Part shown: positions 19,697-29,060 of the stretch, piece by piece
Position numbering within the stretch: the first letter of the stretch is position 1
Layout: the number at the start of each line of letters is the position of its first letter
Source of the DNA: Pseudomonas fluorescens
GTDB taxonomy: Bacteria > Pseudomonadota > Gammaproteobacteria > Pseudomonadales > Pseudomonadaceae
Direction: 5' to 3'
Assembly: GCF_018614655.1 (NCBI RefSeq)
Contig: NZ_JAGGOG010000013.1
Span: forward strand, 248,001-312,000
Length of the DNA stretch: 64,000 bases
Translations under genes and position numbers: made by a program
The notes under the pieces: generated by a model
Seen by the model: the letters and a program-made list of their open reading frames with translations, nothing else
Told to the model about the DNA's origin: nothing
Databases searched by the model: none

Positions 19697-20773
19697 TCAG
19701 TCGGCAGTCAGTACGCCACGACGTACCTGGTCGCGCTCGATGGACTCGAACAGCGCCTTGAAGTTGCCTTCGCCGAAACCATCGTCACCCTTGCGCTGAA
19801 TAAACTCGAAGAACACCGGGCCCATCAGGGTTTCCGAAAAGATCTGCAACAGCAGGCGCTTGTCGCCTTCCACTGACGAACCGTCCAGCAGGATGCCACG
19901 CGCTTGCAACTGGTCTACCGGCTCGCCATGGTTGGGCAGGCGACCTTCAAGCATTTCGTAGTAAGTATCCGGCGGCGCAGTCATGAAACGCATGCCGATC
20001 TTCTTCAGCGCGTCCCAGGTCTTGATCAGGTCGTCGGTAAGAAACGCCACGTGCTGGATGCCCTCGCCGTTGAACTGCATCAGGAACTCTTCGATCTGGC
20101 CGGCGCCCTTGGACGATTCTTCGTTCAACGGGATACGGATCATGCCGTCCGGGGCGCTCATGGCCTTGGAGGTCAGGCCGGTGTACTCGCCCTTGATGTC
20201 GAAGTAGCGCGCTTCACGGAAGTTGAACAGCTTCTCGTAGAAGTTGGCCCAGTAGGCCATCCGTCCGCGGTACACGTTATGGGTCAGGTGATCGATGACT
20301 TTCAGGCCTGCGCCCACTGGATTGCGGTCAACGCCTTCTAGGTAGACGAAGTCGATGTCATAGATCGAGCTGCCTTCGCCGAAACGGTCGATCAGGTACA
20401 GCGGCGCACCGCCAATGCCCTTGATGGCTGGCAGATTCAGTTCCATTGGACCGGTTTCGATGTGGATCGGCTGGGCACCCAGCTCCAGGGCGCGGTTATA
20501 GGCCTGCTGCGAGTCCTTGACCCGGAACGCCATGCCGCACACCGACGGGCCGTGCTCGGCCGCAAAGTACGAAGCGAGGCTGTCAGGTTGGTTGTTGAGG
20601 ATCAGATTGATCTCGCCCTGACGGTACAGGTGCACGTTTTTGGAGCGGTGGGACGCGACTTTGGTGAAGCCCATGATCTCGAAGATCGGCTCAAGGGCAC
20701 CCGGCGTCGGCGATGCGAATTCGATAAATTCAAAGCCCATCAGGCCCATTGGGTTTTCGTATAAATCTGCCAT
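19697..20773 (-). CDS. hppD: 4-hydroxyphenylpyruvate dioxygenase
   Basis: A 358-residue Fe(II) dioxygenase converting 4-hydroxyphenylpyruvate to homogentisate in tyrosine catabolism; the length equals that of known Pseudomonas HPPD. Iron ligands are visible as His162 ([13 protein letters not shown]), His241 ([13 protein letters not shown]) and Glu323 ([12 protein letters not shown]). The C-terminal helix ([21 protein letters not shown]) that gates the active site is complete. [13 protein letters not shown] is the family start; an in-frame ATG lies six codons earlier. It is monocistronic here; the rest of the homogentisate pathway is not in the window. About 260 bases of promoter region precede it. 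Confidence 0.97.
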   Translation of the reverse strand: MADLYENPMGLMGFEFIEFASPTPGALEPIFEIMGFTKVASHRSKNVHLYRQGEINLILNNQPDSLASYFAAEHGPSVCGMAFRVKDSQQAYNRALELGAQPIHIETGPMELNLPAIKGIGGAPLYLIDRFGEGSSIYDIDFVYLEGVDRNPVGAGLKVIDHLTHNVYRGRMAYWANFYEKLFNFREARYFDIKGEYTGLTSKAMSAPDGMIRIPLNEESSKGAGQIEEFLMQFNGEGIQHVAFLTDDLIKTWDALKKIGMRFMTAPPDTYYEMLEGRLPNHGEPVDQLQARGILLDGSSVEGDKRLLLQIFSETLMGPVFFEFIQRKGDDGFGEGNFKALFESIERDQVRRGVLTAD

Positions 20774-21036
20774 GGTTTGGCGCCTCATCATCTTTTTGTC
20801 GTTAACGGATCGTTAATTGCCAGCAAGGATGAGGTGGGAAGGTGGCGCACACGAAATGCCCCGCACGCTGCGGGCGAGGAAGTCACCGTAGATGAGTGGG
20901 GACCCGAGTAGCTTCATGGTTGAATCATTCTCTTACGGGCGTCCGAGGGGGACGAGGCTTCCGTAATCGGAAGTCCTTATTCTTGTATGCGTAACTCGAT
21001 TCTACACAGCGTAACCGCGTTTGTCCGTATTCCTTA

Positions 21037-21972
21037 TCAAATCCCCATTGTCCTGACCCGCGCAAGGGGTTTATTGCACAGATAGATGCCCAGCAGAATC
21101 AACCCACCGCCCGCAATCATCGGCACGGTCAGTGACTCGCCCAGCAACAGCGCCCCGCAGATCACCGCTGTCAACGGATTGAGGGCAATAAACACACCGG
21201 AGCGCGTCGCGCCGATGCGCCGGATACCGTCGTAGTAGCCGACATAGGCCAGCGCCGAGCCCAATACCCCAAGATACAACAGGCTCAACACCTGCGGCCC
21301 ATGAATAGCGCTCAAGCCCTGCACGGTCAGCCTGCCTGTCACCAGCGTGGTGATTGTCAGCATGAGGGTTCCCAGCAAGATCGACCAGGTGACCGTCTGC
21401 AACGATCCGAGGCTTTGGTTGAGTGAGCGGGAAAACAGTGAATAAACGCCCCAGCCCAGCACACAACCGAAAATCAGCAGGTCGCCGATCCAGGCATCGG
21501 CCGTGCCCTCCAACAGCTGCGAGTCACGACTGACAATCACCCACCCTGCCCCGACCAGGCACAAACCAATCCCCAGCAATTTCGCGCGGCCCAGTCGCTC
21601 CTTGAACAACAGCCAGGAGGCCAGCCCGATCACCGCCGGGTTCAAGGCAACGATCAACGAAGCCCGTGAAGCGTTGATGTAATGCAGCCCGTAGAAGAAG
21701 CACAGGTTGTAGAAAAAGATCCCGAAAAACCCCAACGTCATCAATTGCGCCAGTTGCCGGGGCGTCGGGCATGCCAGGGGAATTCGCGCGAAGGCCATGA
21801 ACAGCAGCAGCGCCAGGCTCGCCAGTACAAACCTCAGGCTTGCCGCCAGGAACGGGTCCAGGACACCGGCGAGGAAGCGCCCGGCAACAAAGGTGCCGCC
21901 CCAGATCATAGTGACGGCGGCCAACTTCAAATACGTAAGGGGATCTGACTTCAGGGAAAGCATTTGGCTCAT
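21037..21972 (-). CDS. EamA/DMT-family transporter
   Basis: A 311-residue exporter of the drug/metabolite superfamily with ten helices as two EamA repeats. The first repeat begins LKLAAVTMIWGGTFVAGRFL and the second WIGDLLIFGCVLGWGVYSLFSR. Both repeats end with the typical Pro-containing helix (ALNPAVIGLASWLLFKERLG; ALNPLTAVICGALLLGESL). I prefer the ATG at 21972, preceded by AGGA, over an upstream GTG. It is divergent from a LysR gene, its probable regulator. The cargo is probably an amino acid or metabolite, unspecified. Confidence 0.88.
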   Translation of the reverse strand: MSQMLSLKSDPLTYLKLAAVTMIWGGTFVAGRFLAGVLDPFLAASLRFVLASLALLLFMAFARIPLACPTPRQLAQLMTLGFFGIFFYNLCFFYGLHYINASRASLIVALNPAVIGLASWLLFKERLGRAKLLGIGLCLVGAGWVIVSRDSQLLEGTADAWIGDLLIFGCVLGWGVYSLFSRSLNQSLGSLQTVTWSILLGTLMLTITTLVTGRLTVQGLSAIHGPQVLSLLYLGVLGSALAYVGYYDGIRRIGATRSGVFIALNPLTAVICGALLLGESLTVPMIAGGGLILLGIYLCNKPLARVRTMGI

Positions 21973-22050
21973 AAGGATCCTGCGCACTGGACGGGACGTT
22001 TGGCGTATTCTTTGCCTAATGCCTGATCATCGTAAAATGAGTAAAACCTC

Positions 22051-22923
22051 ATGACCCTCACCCAGTTGGAAATCTTTTCTCTGGTGGCCGAGCTCCAAGG
22101 GTTCACCAGCGCCGCCCATCGCTTGAGTATCAGCCAATCGGCGGTGTCCCATGCCATCAAGTCCCTGGAGCAAGAGCTGGGTGTCGAGTTGTTCCGCCGG
22201 CATCAATCCCGGGTCGAACTCAGCGATATCGGTCAGCAATTGCTGACGCGGGCCCGGGCCATGTTGGGCCTGGCCAATACCTTGCAGCAGGAGGCAGCGG
22301 ATGCCCGGGGCATGAAGCGCGGCACCTTGCGTATCGGCTCCTTCGGGCCAACGGCATCCATTCGCTTGCTGCCCGCCATCCTGCAGCGGTTTCGCCTGGA
22401 ACACCCAGGGATAGAGGTGCATGTAGACGAAGGCCCGGATCGACAAGTGCTGCAATGGCTTGAAGAACGGCGGATCGACGTGGGTTTTGTGGTGTTGCCA
22501 GAGGAGCGCTTCGATACCTTCACACTGATCGAGGATCAACTGGTGGCGCTGCTGCCGCTCGCTCATCCATTGGGCGAACAGGCGAGCATCAGCCTCAGGG
22601 CGTTGTGTGATGATCCGTTTATCTTGACTGAAGCCGGGTCGTCGGAGTTGGTATCGCGGCTGTTCACTGGAGCCGGGCTCAAACCGGATATTCGCTACCG
22701 TTGCTCGCAACTGCTCAGCACTTTAGATGCCATACAGCGGGGCGATGGCGTGACGGTCGTTGCCGAAGGTTCATTGCCTGAAACACGGGAGCCGGGTTAT
22801 CTGAAAAAGCCTCTCCAACCAGCGGTCAAGCGTCAGGTAGGACTGGCGGTGCTGGATCGGCGCCAGTCGTCCCCCGCCACCCTGGCATTTATCGACTTGG
22901 CCATCCGCCTGAATGGCCACTGA
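22051..22923 (+). CDS. LysR-family transcriptional regulator
   Basis: A 290-residue LysR protein. The helix-turn-helix is LQGFTSAAHRLSISQSAVSHAIKSLEQELG; the effector domain starts GTLRIGSFGPTASIRLLPAILQRF and includes VGFVVLPEERFDTFTLIEDQLVALLP. It is divergent from the EamA exporter gene, with 78 bases between the two starts, so it likely regulates that gene. The ligand is unknown. Confidence 0.9.
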   Translation: MTLTQLEIFSLVAELQGFTSAAHRLSISQSAVSHAIKSLEQELGVELFRRHQSRVELSDIGQQLLTRARAMLGLANTLQQEAADARGMKRGTLRIGSFGPTASIRLLPAILQRFRLEHPGIEVHVDEGPDRQVLQWLEERRIDVGFVVLPEERFDTFTLIEDQLVALLPLAHPLGEQASISLRALCDDPFILTEAGSSELVSRLFTGAGLKPDIRYRCSQLLSTLDAIQRGDGVTVVAEGSLPETREPGYLKKPLQPAVKRQVGLAVLDRRQSSPATLAFIDLAIRLNGH

Positions 22924-23043
22924 GCAGGCACAGACTCGCAGGGCCATCTATCATGGCGACTGCCCGCACTCTTTTTTGAACGGCCTTATTGTCCCGTCCG
23001 CCTTTGAGAGCCCAATTGCCCTTATCTGCTACAGGTCGCATAA

Positions 23044-24585
23044 ATGCCACTGACCGTCAAAGGCCCACGAAAACCTACGGCCCGCTACCTGATCACCACC
23101 TTGAGCGTTCTGCTGCCGATTCTGCTGGGAGTGGTCATCCTGTACTTGCAGGCCGAACGTACCCTGGAACAAAGCACCGCACAGACGGCCGAAGAGGCCG
23201 TGCGCCAGTTTGACCTGATGCTCGACAACACCGCCCTCGCCGCCCAGGACCTGCTGCCGCTGGCGGGCAAGGACTGTGATAGCGCGGTGCAACTGGCGCT
23301 TCGCGAGCAAGTCACGCGTCGTCCCTTCGTGCGCGCAACCACCTTGTCGTGGAAAAAAACCATTTATTGCAGTTCGCTGTTTGGCGGTAGTTACGTTTCA
23401 CCGGTCAATCCCGAAGACTACGTCAACGGCCGGTTGTGGCTGATGAACGGCAATCCGGTCACACCTGACACAGCGTTGCTGGTGTATCGGCTCACGGAAG
23501 GTGACGAGGGCGCCTTTGCCTCCATTGACGGCTATCACCTGACGAACGCCTTGCGCCTGATCAGCCGCTATGCCGACCTGGTGCTGCAGGTGGGGCCCAA
23601 TTGGTTGAGTGCCGATGGCAAAGTCCACATCAGCGCCCCCCCGGTGTTTGCCGTGGCCCATCACCCTCTCGACTCCAAGCGCTATGCCTATCGCGTTGAA
23701 GCCGGCATGCCCGAAGGTGAAGTCTGGCGCTATATGGAGGCTCGATACCCGGCCCTGTTCAGCCTCGTGGTGTTTTTTGGCGTGTTGGCGGGCGTCTTCG
23801 CTCACTGGCTGCAAAAACGCTCCTCCGCCCCCACCCTCGAACTGCAACGGGCGTTGGGTGCCAATGAATTCGTGCCGTATTTTCAACCGGTGGTACGCGG
23901 CGACAGCCTGCAATGGGCCGGCTGTGAAGTACTGATGCGCTGGAACCACCCGAAGGAAGGCCTGGTGCGCCCAGACCTGTTTATCCCCCTGGCCGAACAC
24001 TGCGGACTGATCGTGCCAATGACCCGCGCCTTGATGCGCCAGACCTCTGCCTGCCTGGCACCCCATGCAGACCGTTTCAACCGTGGCTTCCACATCGGTA
24101 TCAATATCACCGCCAGTCATTGCCATGACATGGAATTGGTCGAGGACTGCCGCGAGTTCCTCGCGGCCTTCACACCAGGGCACGTCATATTGGTGCTTGA
24201 ATTGACTAAGCGCGAGCTGATCGAGCCGACCGACGTGACCCGCCAGCTATTCCAGGCCCTGCACGAACTGGGGGTGATGATCGCCATTGACGACTTTGGT
24301 ACCGGCCACTCCAGCCTGAGTTATTTGCGCAACTTCAATGTTGATTACTTGAAGATTGATCAAAGCTTTGTCGCGATGATCGGTGTCGACGCATTATCAC
24401 GGCATATACTGGACAGTATCATTGAGTTGTCCGCCAAACTCGACTTGGGGATCGTCGCGGAAGGCGTGGAAACACAAGAGCAATGCCAGTATCTGACAGC
24501 ACAAGGCGTGGATTTTTTACAGGGTTACCTGTTTGGTCGCCCCGAGCCCTTTGATGCTTTCATTAAGTCTTTGCACAGCCATTGA
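23044..24585 (+). CDS. CSS-motif sensor plus EAL-domain cyclic-di-GMP phosphodiesterase
   Basis: A 513-residue inner-membrane c-di-GMP phosphodiesterase. A first helix (ITTLSVLLPILLGVVILYL) leads into a periplasmic CSS domain whose two key cysteines are in GKDCDSAVQ and KKTIYCSSLFGG, the redox-sensing pair of this family. A second helix (LFSLVVFFGVLAGVFAHWL) leads to an EAL domain. Catalytic residues are present: EVL (variant of EAL) in GCEVLMRWNHP, Asn in GINITASH, Glu in LELTKRELIE, Asp-Asp in AIDDFGTGHSS, Lys in YLKIDQSFV and EGVETQEQ. It should therefore be active and lower c-di-GMP. No GGDEF domain is present. Confidence 0.93.
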   Translation: MPLTVKGPRKPTARYLITTLSVLLPILLGVVILYLQAERTLEQSTAQTAEEAVRQFDLMLDNTALAAQDLLPLAGKDCDSAVQLALREQVTRRPFVRATTLSWKKTIYCSSLFGGSYVSPVNPEDYVNGRLWLMNGNPVTPDTALLVYRLTEGDEGAFASIDGYHLTNALRLISRYADLVLQVGPNWLSADGKVHISAPPVFAVAHHPLDSKRYAYRVEAGMPEGEVWRYMEARYPALFSLVVFFGVLAGVFAHWLQKRSSAPTLELQRALGANEFVPYFQPVVRGDSLQWAGCEVLMRWNHPKEGLVRPDLFIPLAEHCGLIVPMTRALMRQTSACLAPHADRFNRGFHIGINITASHCHDMELVEDCREFLAAFTPGHVILVLELTKRELIEPTDVTRQLFQALHELGVMIAIDDFGTGHSSLSYLRNFNVDYLKIDQSFVAMIGVDALSRHILDSIIELSAKLDLGIVAEGVETQEQCQYLTAQGVDFLQGYLFGRPEPFDAFIKSLHSH

Positions 24586-24783
24586 ATAGCCATCTAGCGC
24601 CTGGATGAAATATTGTTATTTATACAAAAGACATGATTTACTCGTAGCTCATTAACTACTACAATTTTTCCTGCCTGTGCTGAATGGGCAGGAGGGCCAC
24701 TTTCACTGAGTCACGTTGAGGCTCTTGGCTTATAGCTTTATTTAGAGTTGGTATCAGCCAAATACACTATTGGAGTAAAGATT

Positions 24784-25149
24784 TTGTCCAGACTCGCCGA
24801 ATTTCGCGCCGCAGAAAAAGCCCTTCAAGAGCAGCTTGCCCAGCTGGAATCCCTGAAGAACGACGCTGGTTTGAAGAAAGAAATCGAATTCGAAGAAAAG
24901 CTTCAAGGGCTGATGAAAACCTACGGCAAGAGCCTGCGTGACATCATTTCCATCCTTGATCCAAACCCGGGCAAGTCCGGTTTTCAAGTAGCGGCCGCAC
25001 CAAAAACGCGCCGCGCGCGCGTGGTCAAGGTGTATCACAACCCGCACACCGGCGAACTGATTGAAACCAAAGGTGGTAACCACCGCGGCTTGAAGGCCTG
25101 GAAAGAAGAGTATGGCGCAGCCACTGTAGATTCCTGGCTGCGCGGCTAA
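24784..25149 (+). CDS. mvaU: MvaT/MvaU-family H-NS-like nucleoid protein
   Basis: A 121-residue xenogeneic silencer of the MvaT family, which bridges AT-rich DNA. The N-terminal coiled-coil oligomerisation region (LAEFRAAEKALQEQLAQLESL) and the C-terminal DNA-binding domain with NPHTGELIETKGGNHRGLKAWK are complete. The sequence is closer to MvaU/MvaV than to MvaT. The start is a TTG at 24784 preceded by GGAG; the frame is open 12 codons further 5' with no better site. The preceding 200 bases are clearly AT-richer than the surroundings, consistent with the autoregulation known for this family. Confidence 0.93.
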   Translation: MSRLAEFRAAEKALQEQLAQLESLKNDAGLKKEIEFEEKLQGLMKTYGKSLRDIISILDPNPGKSGFQVAAAPKTRRARVVKVYHNPHTGELIETKGGNHRGLKAWKEEYGAATVDSWLRG

Positions 25150-25164
25150 TAAAAGCGCACTAAT

Positions 25165-25197
25165 AAAAGCCCCGCAGATGCGGGGCTTTTGTGTTTT
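25165..25197 (+). terminator. Rho-independent terminator of mvaU
   Basis: AAAAGCCCCGC and GCGGGGCTTTT form a hairpin with an AGAT loop, followed by GTGTTTTT. Confidence 0.9.
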
Positions 25198-25349
25198 TGA
25201 GCCGCGACTTGAAACCGTGGCATGTTCGAAAGTGAACTTTAAAATACATTTCACTTGGCACACATTTCGACTAGGCAATGGCTTCACGCTAACGGTTTAT
25301 AGTTGAGCGTTTTTTGTCGTTGAACCCGCCAGGTGTTTAGCCTGAGCTA

Positions 25350-25886
25350 TCAAAGTTTCAAGCTATCGCGGACGGAGCTGACTTCAGCCCTGCTCGCCTC
25401 ATAAGCATCGGCTTGCCCTGCGTATGAAAAAACATACGCCTTATCCGTATCGACAGCGCCCACCAGCGTTTGCGACAGCACGTGCCGGCCGTTCTCGGTG
25501 ACAATACAAGTTGTTTCCAACGCATCAAGACGACTTAACATTGTGGGATGCATCTTGCTGCAAACACTCTGATAACCACTCCGAGCAAAATCCTTCTGGA
25601 TGGATTTGCGCATCTCCAGCAGCACACCTTGCAGATTGACCGCGTGCCCCGCTTCGATCGGCGTACCGGTGAGCTCCATGACCATCAGTGTCGCGCCGTT
25701 TTCATCATTTTTTATCGCCCGCTGGCGAGAAACGGATGACGGCTTGGCCGGTGCATCCGTATCAGGCACCACCTCCTCCACCTGCCAGCCGCTGGGCCAA
25801 TGAATCTCCGGGTCCGCCGCCAAGACAGCAGTACTGCCCAATACAAGGCACAAGGTGGTCAACAACGGTTTACTCAATCGGCTCAT
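25350..25886 (-). CDS. secreted protein, DUF4946-like
   Basis: A 178-residue exported protein of unknown function. The start MSRLSKPLLTTLCLVLGSTAVLA is a signal peptide with cleavage after AVLA. The mature part has WPSGWQVEEVVPD, then ATLMVMELTG, an amphipathic stretch (GVLLEMRKSIQKDFARSGY) and two cysteines (QSVCSKM and ETTCIVTE) that could form a disulfide. The layout resembles DUF4946 proteins of pseudomonads; I did not confirm this. The frame extends 37 codons further 5' without a signal peptide, so the inner ATG is chosen. Confidence 0.7.
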   Translation of the reverse strand: MSRLSKPLLTTLCLVLGSTAVLAADPEIHWPSGWQVEEVVPDTDAPAKPSSVSRQRAIKNDENGATLMVMELTGTPIEAGHAVNLQGVLLEMRKSIQKDFARSGYQSVCSKMHPTMLSRLDALETTCIVTENGRHVLSQTLVGAVDTDKAYVFSYAGQADAYEASRAEVSSVRDSLKL

Positions 25887-26085
25887 TGCGAAAAACACTC
25901 GAGGTTCAGACTTCAAAGTTTGAGCCCGCCCACTTGCTGGTCGCAAGGGCTGCGTGACCTTTTTCATTTGGCGCAGCAGGCAGGGCTTGCGTATCATGGC
26001 CCAGTTGCACGGATGCCTGTCAGCCGCAAGCCAAGGGACCGCTCAAACCACGAGTTGCGTCTACCCCATTTTTTCTGGAGAGCCC

Positions 26086-26607
26086 ATGAGCCTGCACGAA
26101 TTGAACACCTTCCCGGGCGTAACCGCCCAACCGGACACCGCCACCCGCCACTTCGTCTTCAACCACACCATGCTGCGGGTCAAGGACATCACCAAGTCGC
26201 TGGACTTCTACACCCGCGTCCTCGGTTTCTCCCTGGTGGAAAAACGCGACTTCCCGGACGCTGAATTCAGCCTGTACTTCCTGGCCCTGGTGGACAAGGC
26301 CCAGATCCCTGCCGACGCCGCTGAGCGCACCCAATGGATGAAGTCGATTCCCGGCATTCTGGAACTGACCCACAACCACGGCACCGAAAACGATCCGGAC
26401 TTCGCCTACCACAATGGCAATACCGACCCGCGTGGCTTTGGCCATATCTGCATTTCGGTACCGGACATCGTCGCTGCATGTGAACGCTTTGAAGCCCTGG
26501 GCTGCGATTTTCAGAAGCGCCTGACTGATGGCCGCATGAAAAGTCTGGCTTTCATCAAGGACCCGGATGCTTACTGGGTAGAGATCATCCAGCCGGCACC
26601 GATGTAA
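26086..26607 (+). CDS. gloA: lactoylglutathione lyase (glyoxalase I)
   Basis: A 173-residue glyoxalase I that converts the methylglyoxal-glutathione hemithioacetal to S-lactoylglutathione. Metal ligands are visible: His in FNHTMLRVKD, Glu in GILELTHNHGTE, His in GFGHICISV and Glu in YWVEIIQPA. The long form with an N-terminal extension and the extra loop before GILELTHN matches the Zn-type enzymes (P. putida GloI, P. aeruginosa GloA3) rather than the short Ni-type GloA; that is inference from length. CTGGAG precedes the ATG. A strong bidirectional terminator follows. Confidence 0.95.
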   Translation: MSLHELNTFPGVTAQPDTATRHFVFNHTMLRVKDITKSLDFYTRVLGFSLVEKRDFPDAEFSLYFLALVDKAQIPADAAERTQWMKSIPGILELTHNHGTENDPDFAYHNGNTDPRGFGHICISVPDIVAACERFEALGCDFQKRLTDGRMKSLAFIKDPDAYWVEIIQPAPM

Positions 26608-26621
26608 AAGCGTCGACCCAT

Positions 26622-26653
26622 AAAAAACCCCATGATCACTCATGGGGTTTTTT
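26622..26653. terminator. bidirectional terminator between gloA and ahpF
   Basis: AAAAAACCCCATG and CATGGGGTTTTTT form a hairpin with A and T tracts on both sides, suiting the two convergent genes. Confidence 0.92.
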
Positions 26654-26669
26654 AGTTTCAGGCCAGCCG

Positions 26670-28235
26670 TTACGCCGGAGCCGAACTACGGATCAGGTGA
26701 TCAAAAGCACTCAGGGAAGCCTTGGCGCCCTCGCCCACCGCAATCACGATCTGCTTGTACGGCACGGTGGTCACGTCACCGGCAGCGAATACGCCAGGCA
26801 ATGAAGTCTCGCCGCGGGCGTCGACAATGATCTCGCCACGAGGCGACAGTTCGACGGAGCCCTTGAGCCAGTCAGTGTTGGGCAGCAAGCCGATCTGGAC
26901 AAAGATACCCTCCAGGTCGACCGTCTTGAACTCGCCCGAGTTGCGGTCCTTGTACACCAGACCGGTAACTTTCTGGCCATCACCTTTGACTTCGCTGGTC
27001 AGCGCGCTGGTGATCACATCAACATTCGGCATGCTGTACAGCTTACGCTGCAACACGGCGTCGGCGCGCAGTTTGCTGTCGAACTCCAGTAACGTGACGT
27101 GGCTGACAATCCCGGCCAGGTCAATCGCCGCTTCAACGCCGGAGTTACCGCCGCCGATGACCGCAACACGCTTGCCTTTGAACAACGGGCCATCGCAATG
27201 CGGGCAGAAGCACACGCCCTTGGCCTTGTATTCCTGCTCGCCCGGCACCCCCATTTCGCGCCAGCGGGCGCCGGTGGCAAGGATCACCGTCCTGGACTTG
27301 AGGGTCGCACCGCTTTCGAAGTGAATCTCGTGCAGTTCGCCGGCGCTTTTCGCCGGGATCAAGCGACTTGCTCGCTGCAGGTTCATGATGTCGACGTCGT
27401 ACTGCTTGACGTGCTCTTCCAGGGCGCTGGCCAGCTTCGGCCCTTCGGTTTCCTGGACCGAAATGAAGTTCTCGATGGCCATGGTGTCCAGCACCTGCCC
27501 GCCGAAACGCTCAGCAGCAACACCCGTGCGGATGCCTTTACGCGCAGCGTAGATCGCCGCCGAGGCACCGGCCGGGCCACCTCCCACTACCAACACGTCA
27601 AAGGCGTCTTTGGCACTGATTTTCTCGGCCTGTTTTTCGATGCCGCTGGTGTCGAGCTTGGCGAGGATTTCTTCCAGGCCCATGCGGCCCTGACCGAAAT
27701 TCACACCGTTGAGATAGACGCTAGGCACGGCCATGATCTGACGATCATCGACCTCGGCCTGGAACAATGCACCGTCGATGGCGACGTGGCGGATGTTCGG
27801 GTTCAGCACAGCCATCAGGTTCAACGCCTGAACCACGTCCGGGCAGTTCTGGCACGACAGCGAGAAGTAAGTCTCGAAGCTGAACTCGCCTTTCAAGGCG
27901 CGGATCTGTTCAATCACTTCGACACTGGCCTTCGATGGGTGGCCGCCGACTTGCAGCAGCGCCAACACCAGCGAAGTGAATTCATGGCCCATGGGGATGC
28001 CGGCGAAACGCAGGCTGATATCGGCACCCGGGCGGTTGATGGAGAACGATGGCTTGCGCGCATCATCGCCATCGCTGAGCAAGGTAATCAGCGTCGAAAG
28101 GCTGGCTACGTCTTGCAACAAGGCAAGCATTTCCTGGGATTTCGCACCGTCGTCGAGGGAGGCGACGATCTCGATCGGCTGGGTGACCCGTTCCAGGTAT
28201 GACTTCAACTGAGCTTTAAGATTGGCGTCCAACAT
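26670..28235 (-). CDS. ahpF: alkyl hydroperoxide reductase subunit F
   Basis: A 521-residue NADH-dependent flavoprotein disulfide reductase that reduces AhpC. The N-terminal tandem-thioredoxin domain carries the redox pair [10 protein letters not shown]. The FAD-binding loop is [19 protein letters not shown], the thioredoxin-reductase CxxC is [13 protein letters not shown], and the NAD motif is [17 protein letters not shown], ending with [16 protein letters not shown]. It lies downstream of ahpC in the same direction, but a strong terminator separates them, so it may depend on read-through or on its own promoter. Confidence 0.97.
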   Translation of the reverse strand: MLDANLKAQLKSYLERVTQPIEIVASLDDGAKSQEMLALLQDVASLSTLITLLSDGDDARKPSFSINRPGADISLRFAGIPMGHEFTSLVLALLQVGGHPSKASVEVIEQIRALKGEFSFETYFSLSCQNCPDVVQALNLMAVLNPNIRHVAIDGALFQAEVDDRQIMAVPSVYLNGVNFGQGRMGLEEILAKLDTSGIEKQAEKISAKDAFDVLVVGGGPAGASAAIYAARKGIRTGVAAERFGGQVLDTMAIENFISVQETEGPKLASALEEHVKQYDVDIMNLQRASRLIPAKSAGELHEIHFESGATLKSRTVILATGARWREMGVPGEQEYKAKGVCFCPHCDGPLFKGKRVAVIGGGNSGVEAAIDLAGIVSHVTLLEFDSKLRADAVLQRKLYSMPNVDVITSALTSEVKGDGQKVTGLVYKDRNSGEFKTVDLEGIFVQIGLLPNTDWLKGSVELSPRGEIIVDARGETSLPGVFAAGDVTTVPYKQIVIAVGEGAKASLSAFDHLIRSSAPA

Positions 28236-28271
28236 ACGGGCGATTTCCTGTTAATTCATTTAATACGGTCG

Positions 28272-28309
28272 AAAAAAAACGCCCGAGCGAATCTCGCCCG
28301 GGCGTTTTT
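28272..28309 (-). terminator. intra-locus terminator between ahpC and ahpF
   Basis: On the minus strand, AACGCCCG-G-GCGA and TCGC-T-CGGGCGTT form a ~13-bp stem with a tiny loop, followed by eight T residues. It lies after ahpC and before ahpF, and likely sets AhpC in excess over AhpF. Confidence 0.88.
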
Positions 28310-28364
28310 GAGGGCGGTGCAGCTGACTTAGGTGCGGAGTTCCGCCCTGCTGTACTTCACAGAC

Positions 28365-28928
28365 TTAGATCTTGCCGACCAGGTCCAGGGACGGAGCCAG
28401 GGTGGCCTCGCCTTCTTTCCACTTGGCTGGGCAGACTTCGCCTGGGTGAGCAGCAACGTACTGAGCGGCCTTGATTTTGCGCAGCAGCTCGGAAGCGTCA
28501 CGACCAACGCCGCCATCGTTGATTTCAACGATTTTGATCTGGCCTTCAGGGTTGATCACGAAAGTGCCGCGATCTGCCAGGCCGACTTCTTCGATCAGGA
28601 CATCGAAGTTACGGGAGATGGCCAGGGTCGGGTCGCCGATCATGGTGTACTGGATTTTGCCGATGGCTGGCGAAGTGTTGTGCCAGGCAGCGTGAGCAAA
28701 GTGGGTGTCAGTGGAAACGCTGTAGATTTCGACGCCCAGTTTCTGGAATTCGGCGTAGTTATCAGCCAGGTCTTCCAGTTCGGTTGGGCAGACGAAGGTG
28801 AAGTCGGCCGGGTAGAAGAAAACGACGGACCACTTGCCTTTCAGGTCAGCGTCCGACACTTCGACGAAGCTGCCGTTTTTGTAGGCGGTTGCTTTGAACG
28901 GTTTTACTTGGCTGTTGATGATAGGCAT
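28365..28928 (-). CDS. ahpC: alkyl hydroperoxide reductase subunit C (peroxiredoxin)
   Basis: A 187-residue typical 2-Cys peroxiredoxin, the main scavenger of low hydrogen peroxide and organic hydroperoxides. The peroxidatic Cys47 is in [14 protein letters not shown] and the resolving Cys166 in [10 protein letters not shown]; the C-terminal tail is complete, and GGVGRDAS is present. AhpF is its reductant. About 130 bases upstream separate it from the recombinase gene. A partial OxyR-like pattern is present there but not convincing. Confidence 0.97.
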   Translation of the reverse strand: MPIINSQVKPFKATAYKNGSFVEVSDADLKGKWSVVFFYPADFTFVCPTELEDLADNYAEFQKLGVEIYSVSTDTHFAHAAWHNTSPAIGKIQYTMIGDPTLAISRNFDVLIEEVGLADRGTFVINPEGQIKIVEINDGGVGRDASELLRKIKAAQYVAAHPGEVCPAKWKEGEATLAPSLDLVGKI

Positions 28929-29060
28929 CGTTGACTCTCCGTCAGGGGTTAAAAAGTTGATGGGTGAATCCTACCCAGTCTCATCGCCGATGGCTCATTG
29001 GCAAACCTGATGCTGACGATTGGTTTTCGCTATTAGGCGACTGTATTAATAGAAGAAATC

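Noticed and set aside
20796..20820. Near-palindrome GTTAACGGATCGTTAA upstream of hppD
   Set aside because: Imperfect and AT-rich; chance occurrence is likely and no regulator is adjacent.
24668..24692. CCTGCC/GGCAGG hairpin between the EAL gene and mvaU as terminator
   Set aside because: The stem is short and no T tract follows on the plus strand.
29019..29044. OxyR-like pattern upstream of ahpC
   Set aside because: Only the first two of four tetranucleotide half-sites fit (ATTG-N7-CTAT); the second pair does not match.
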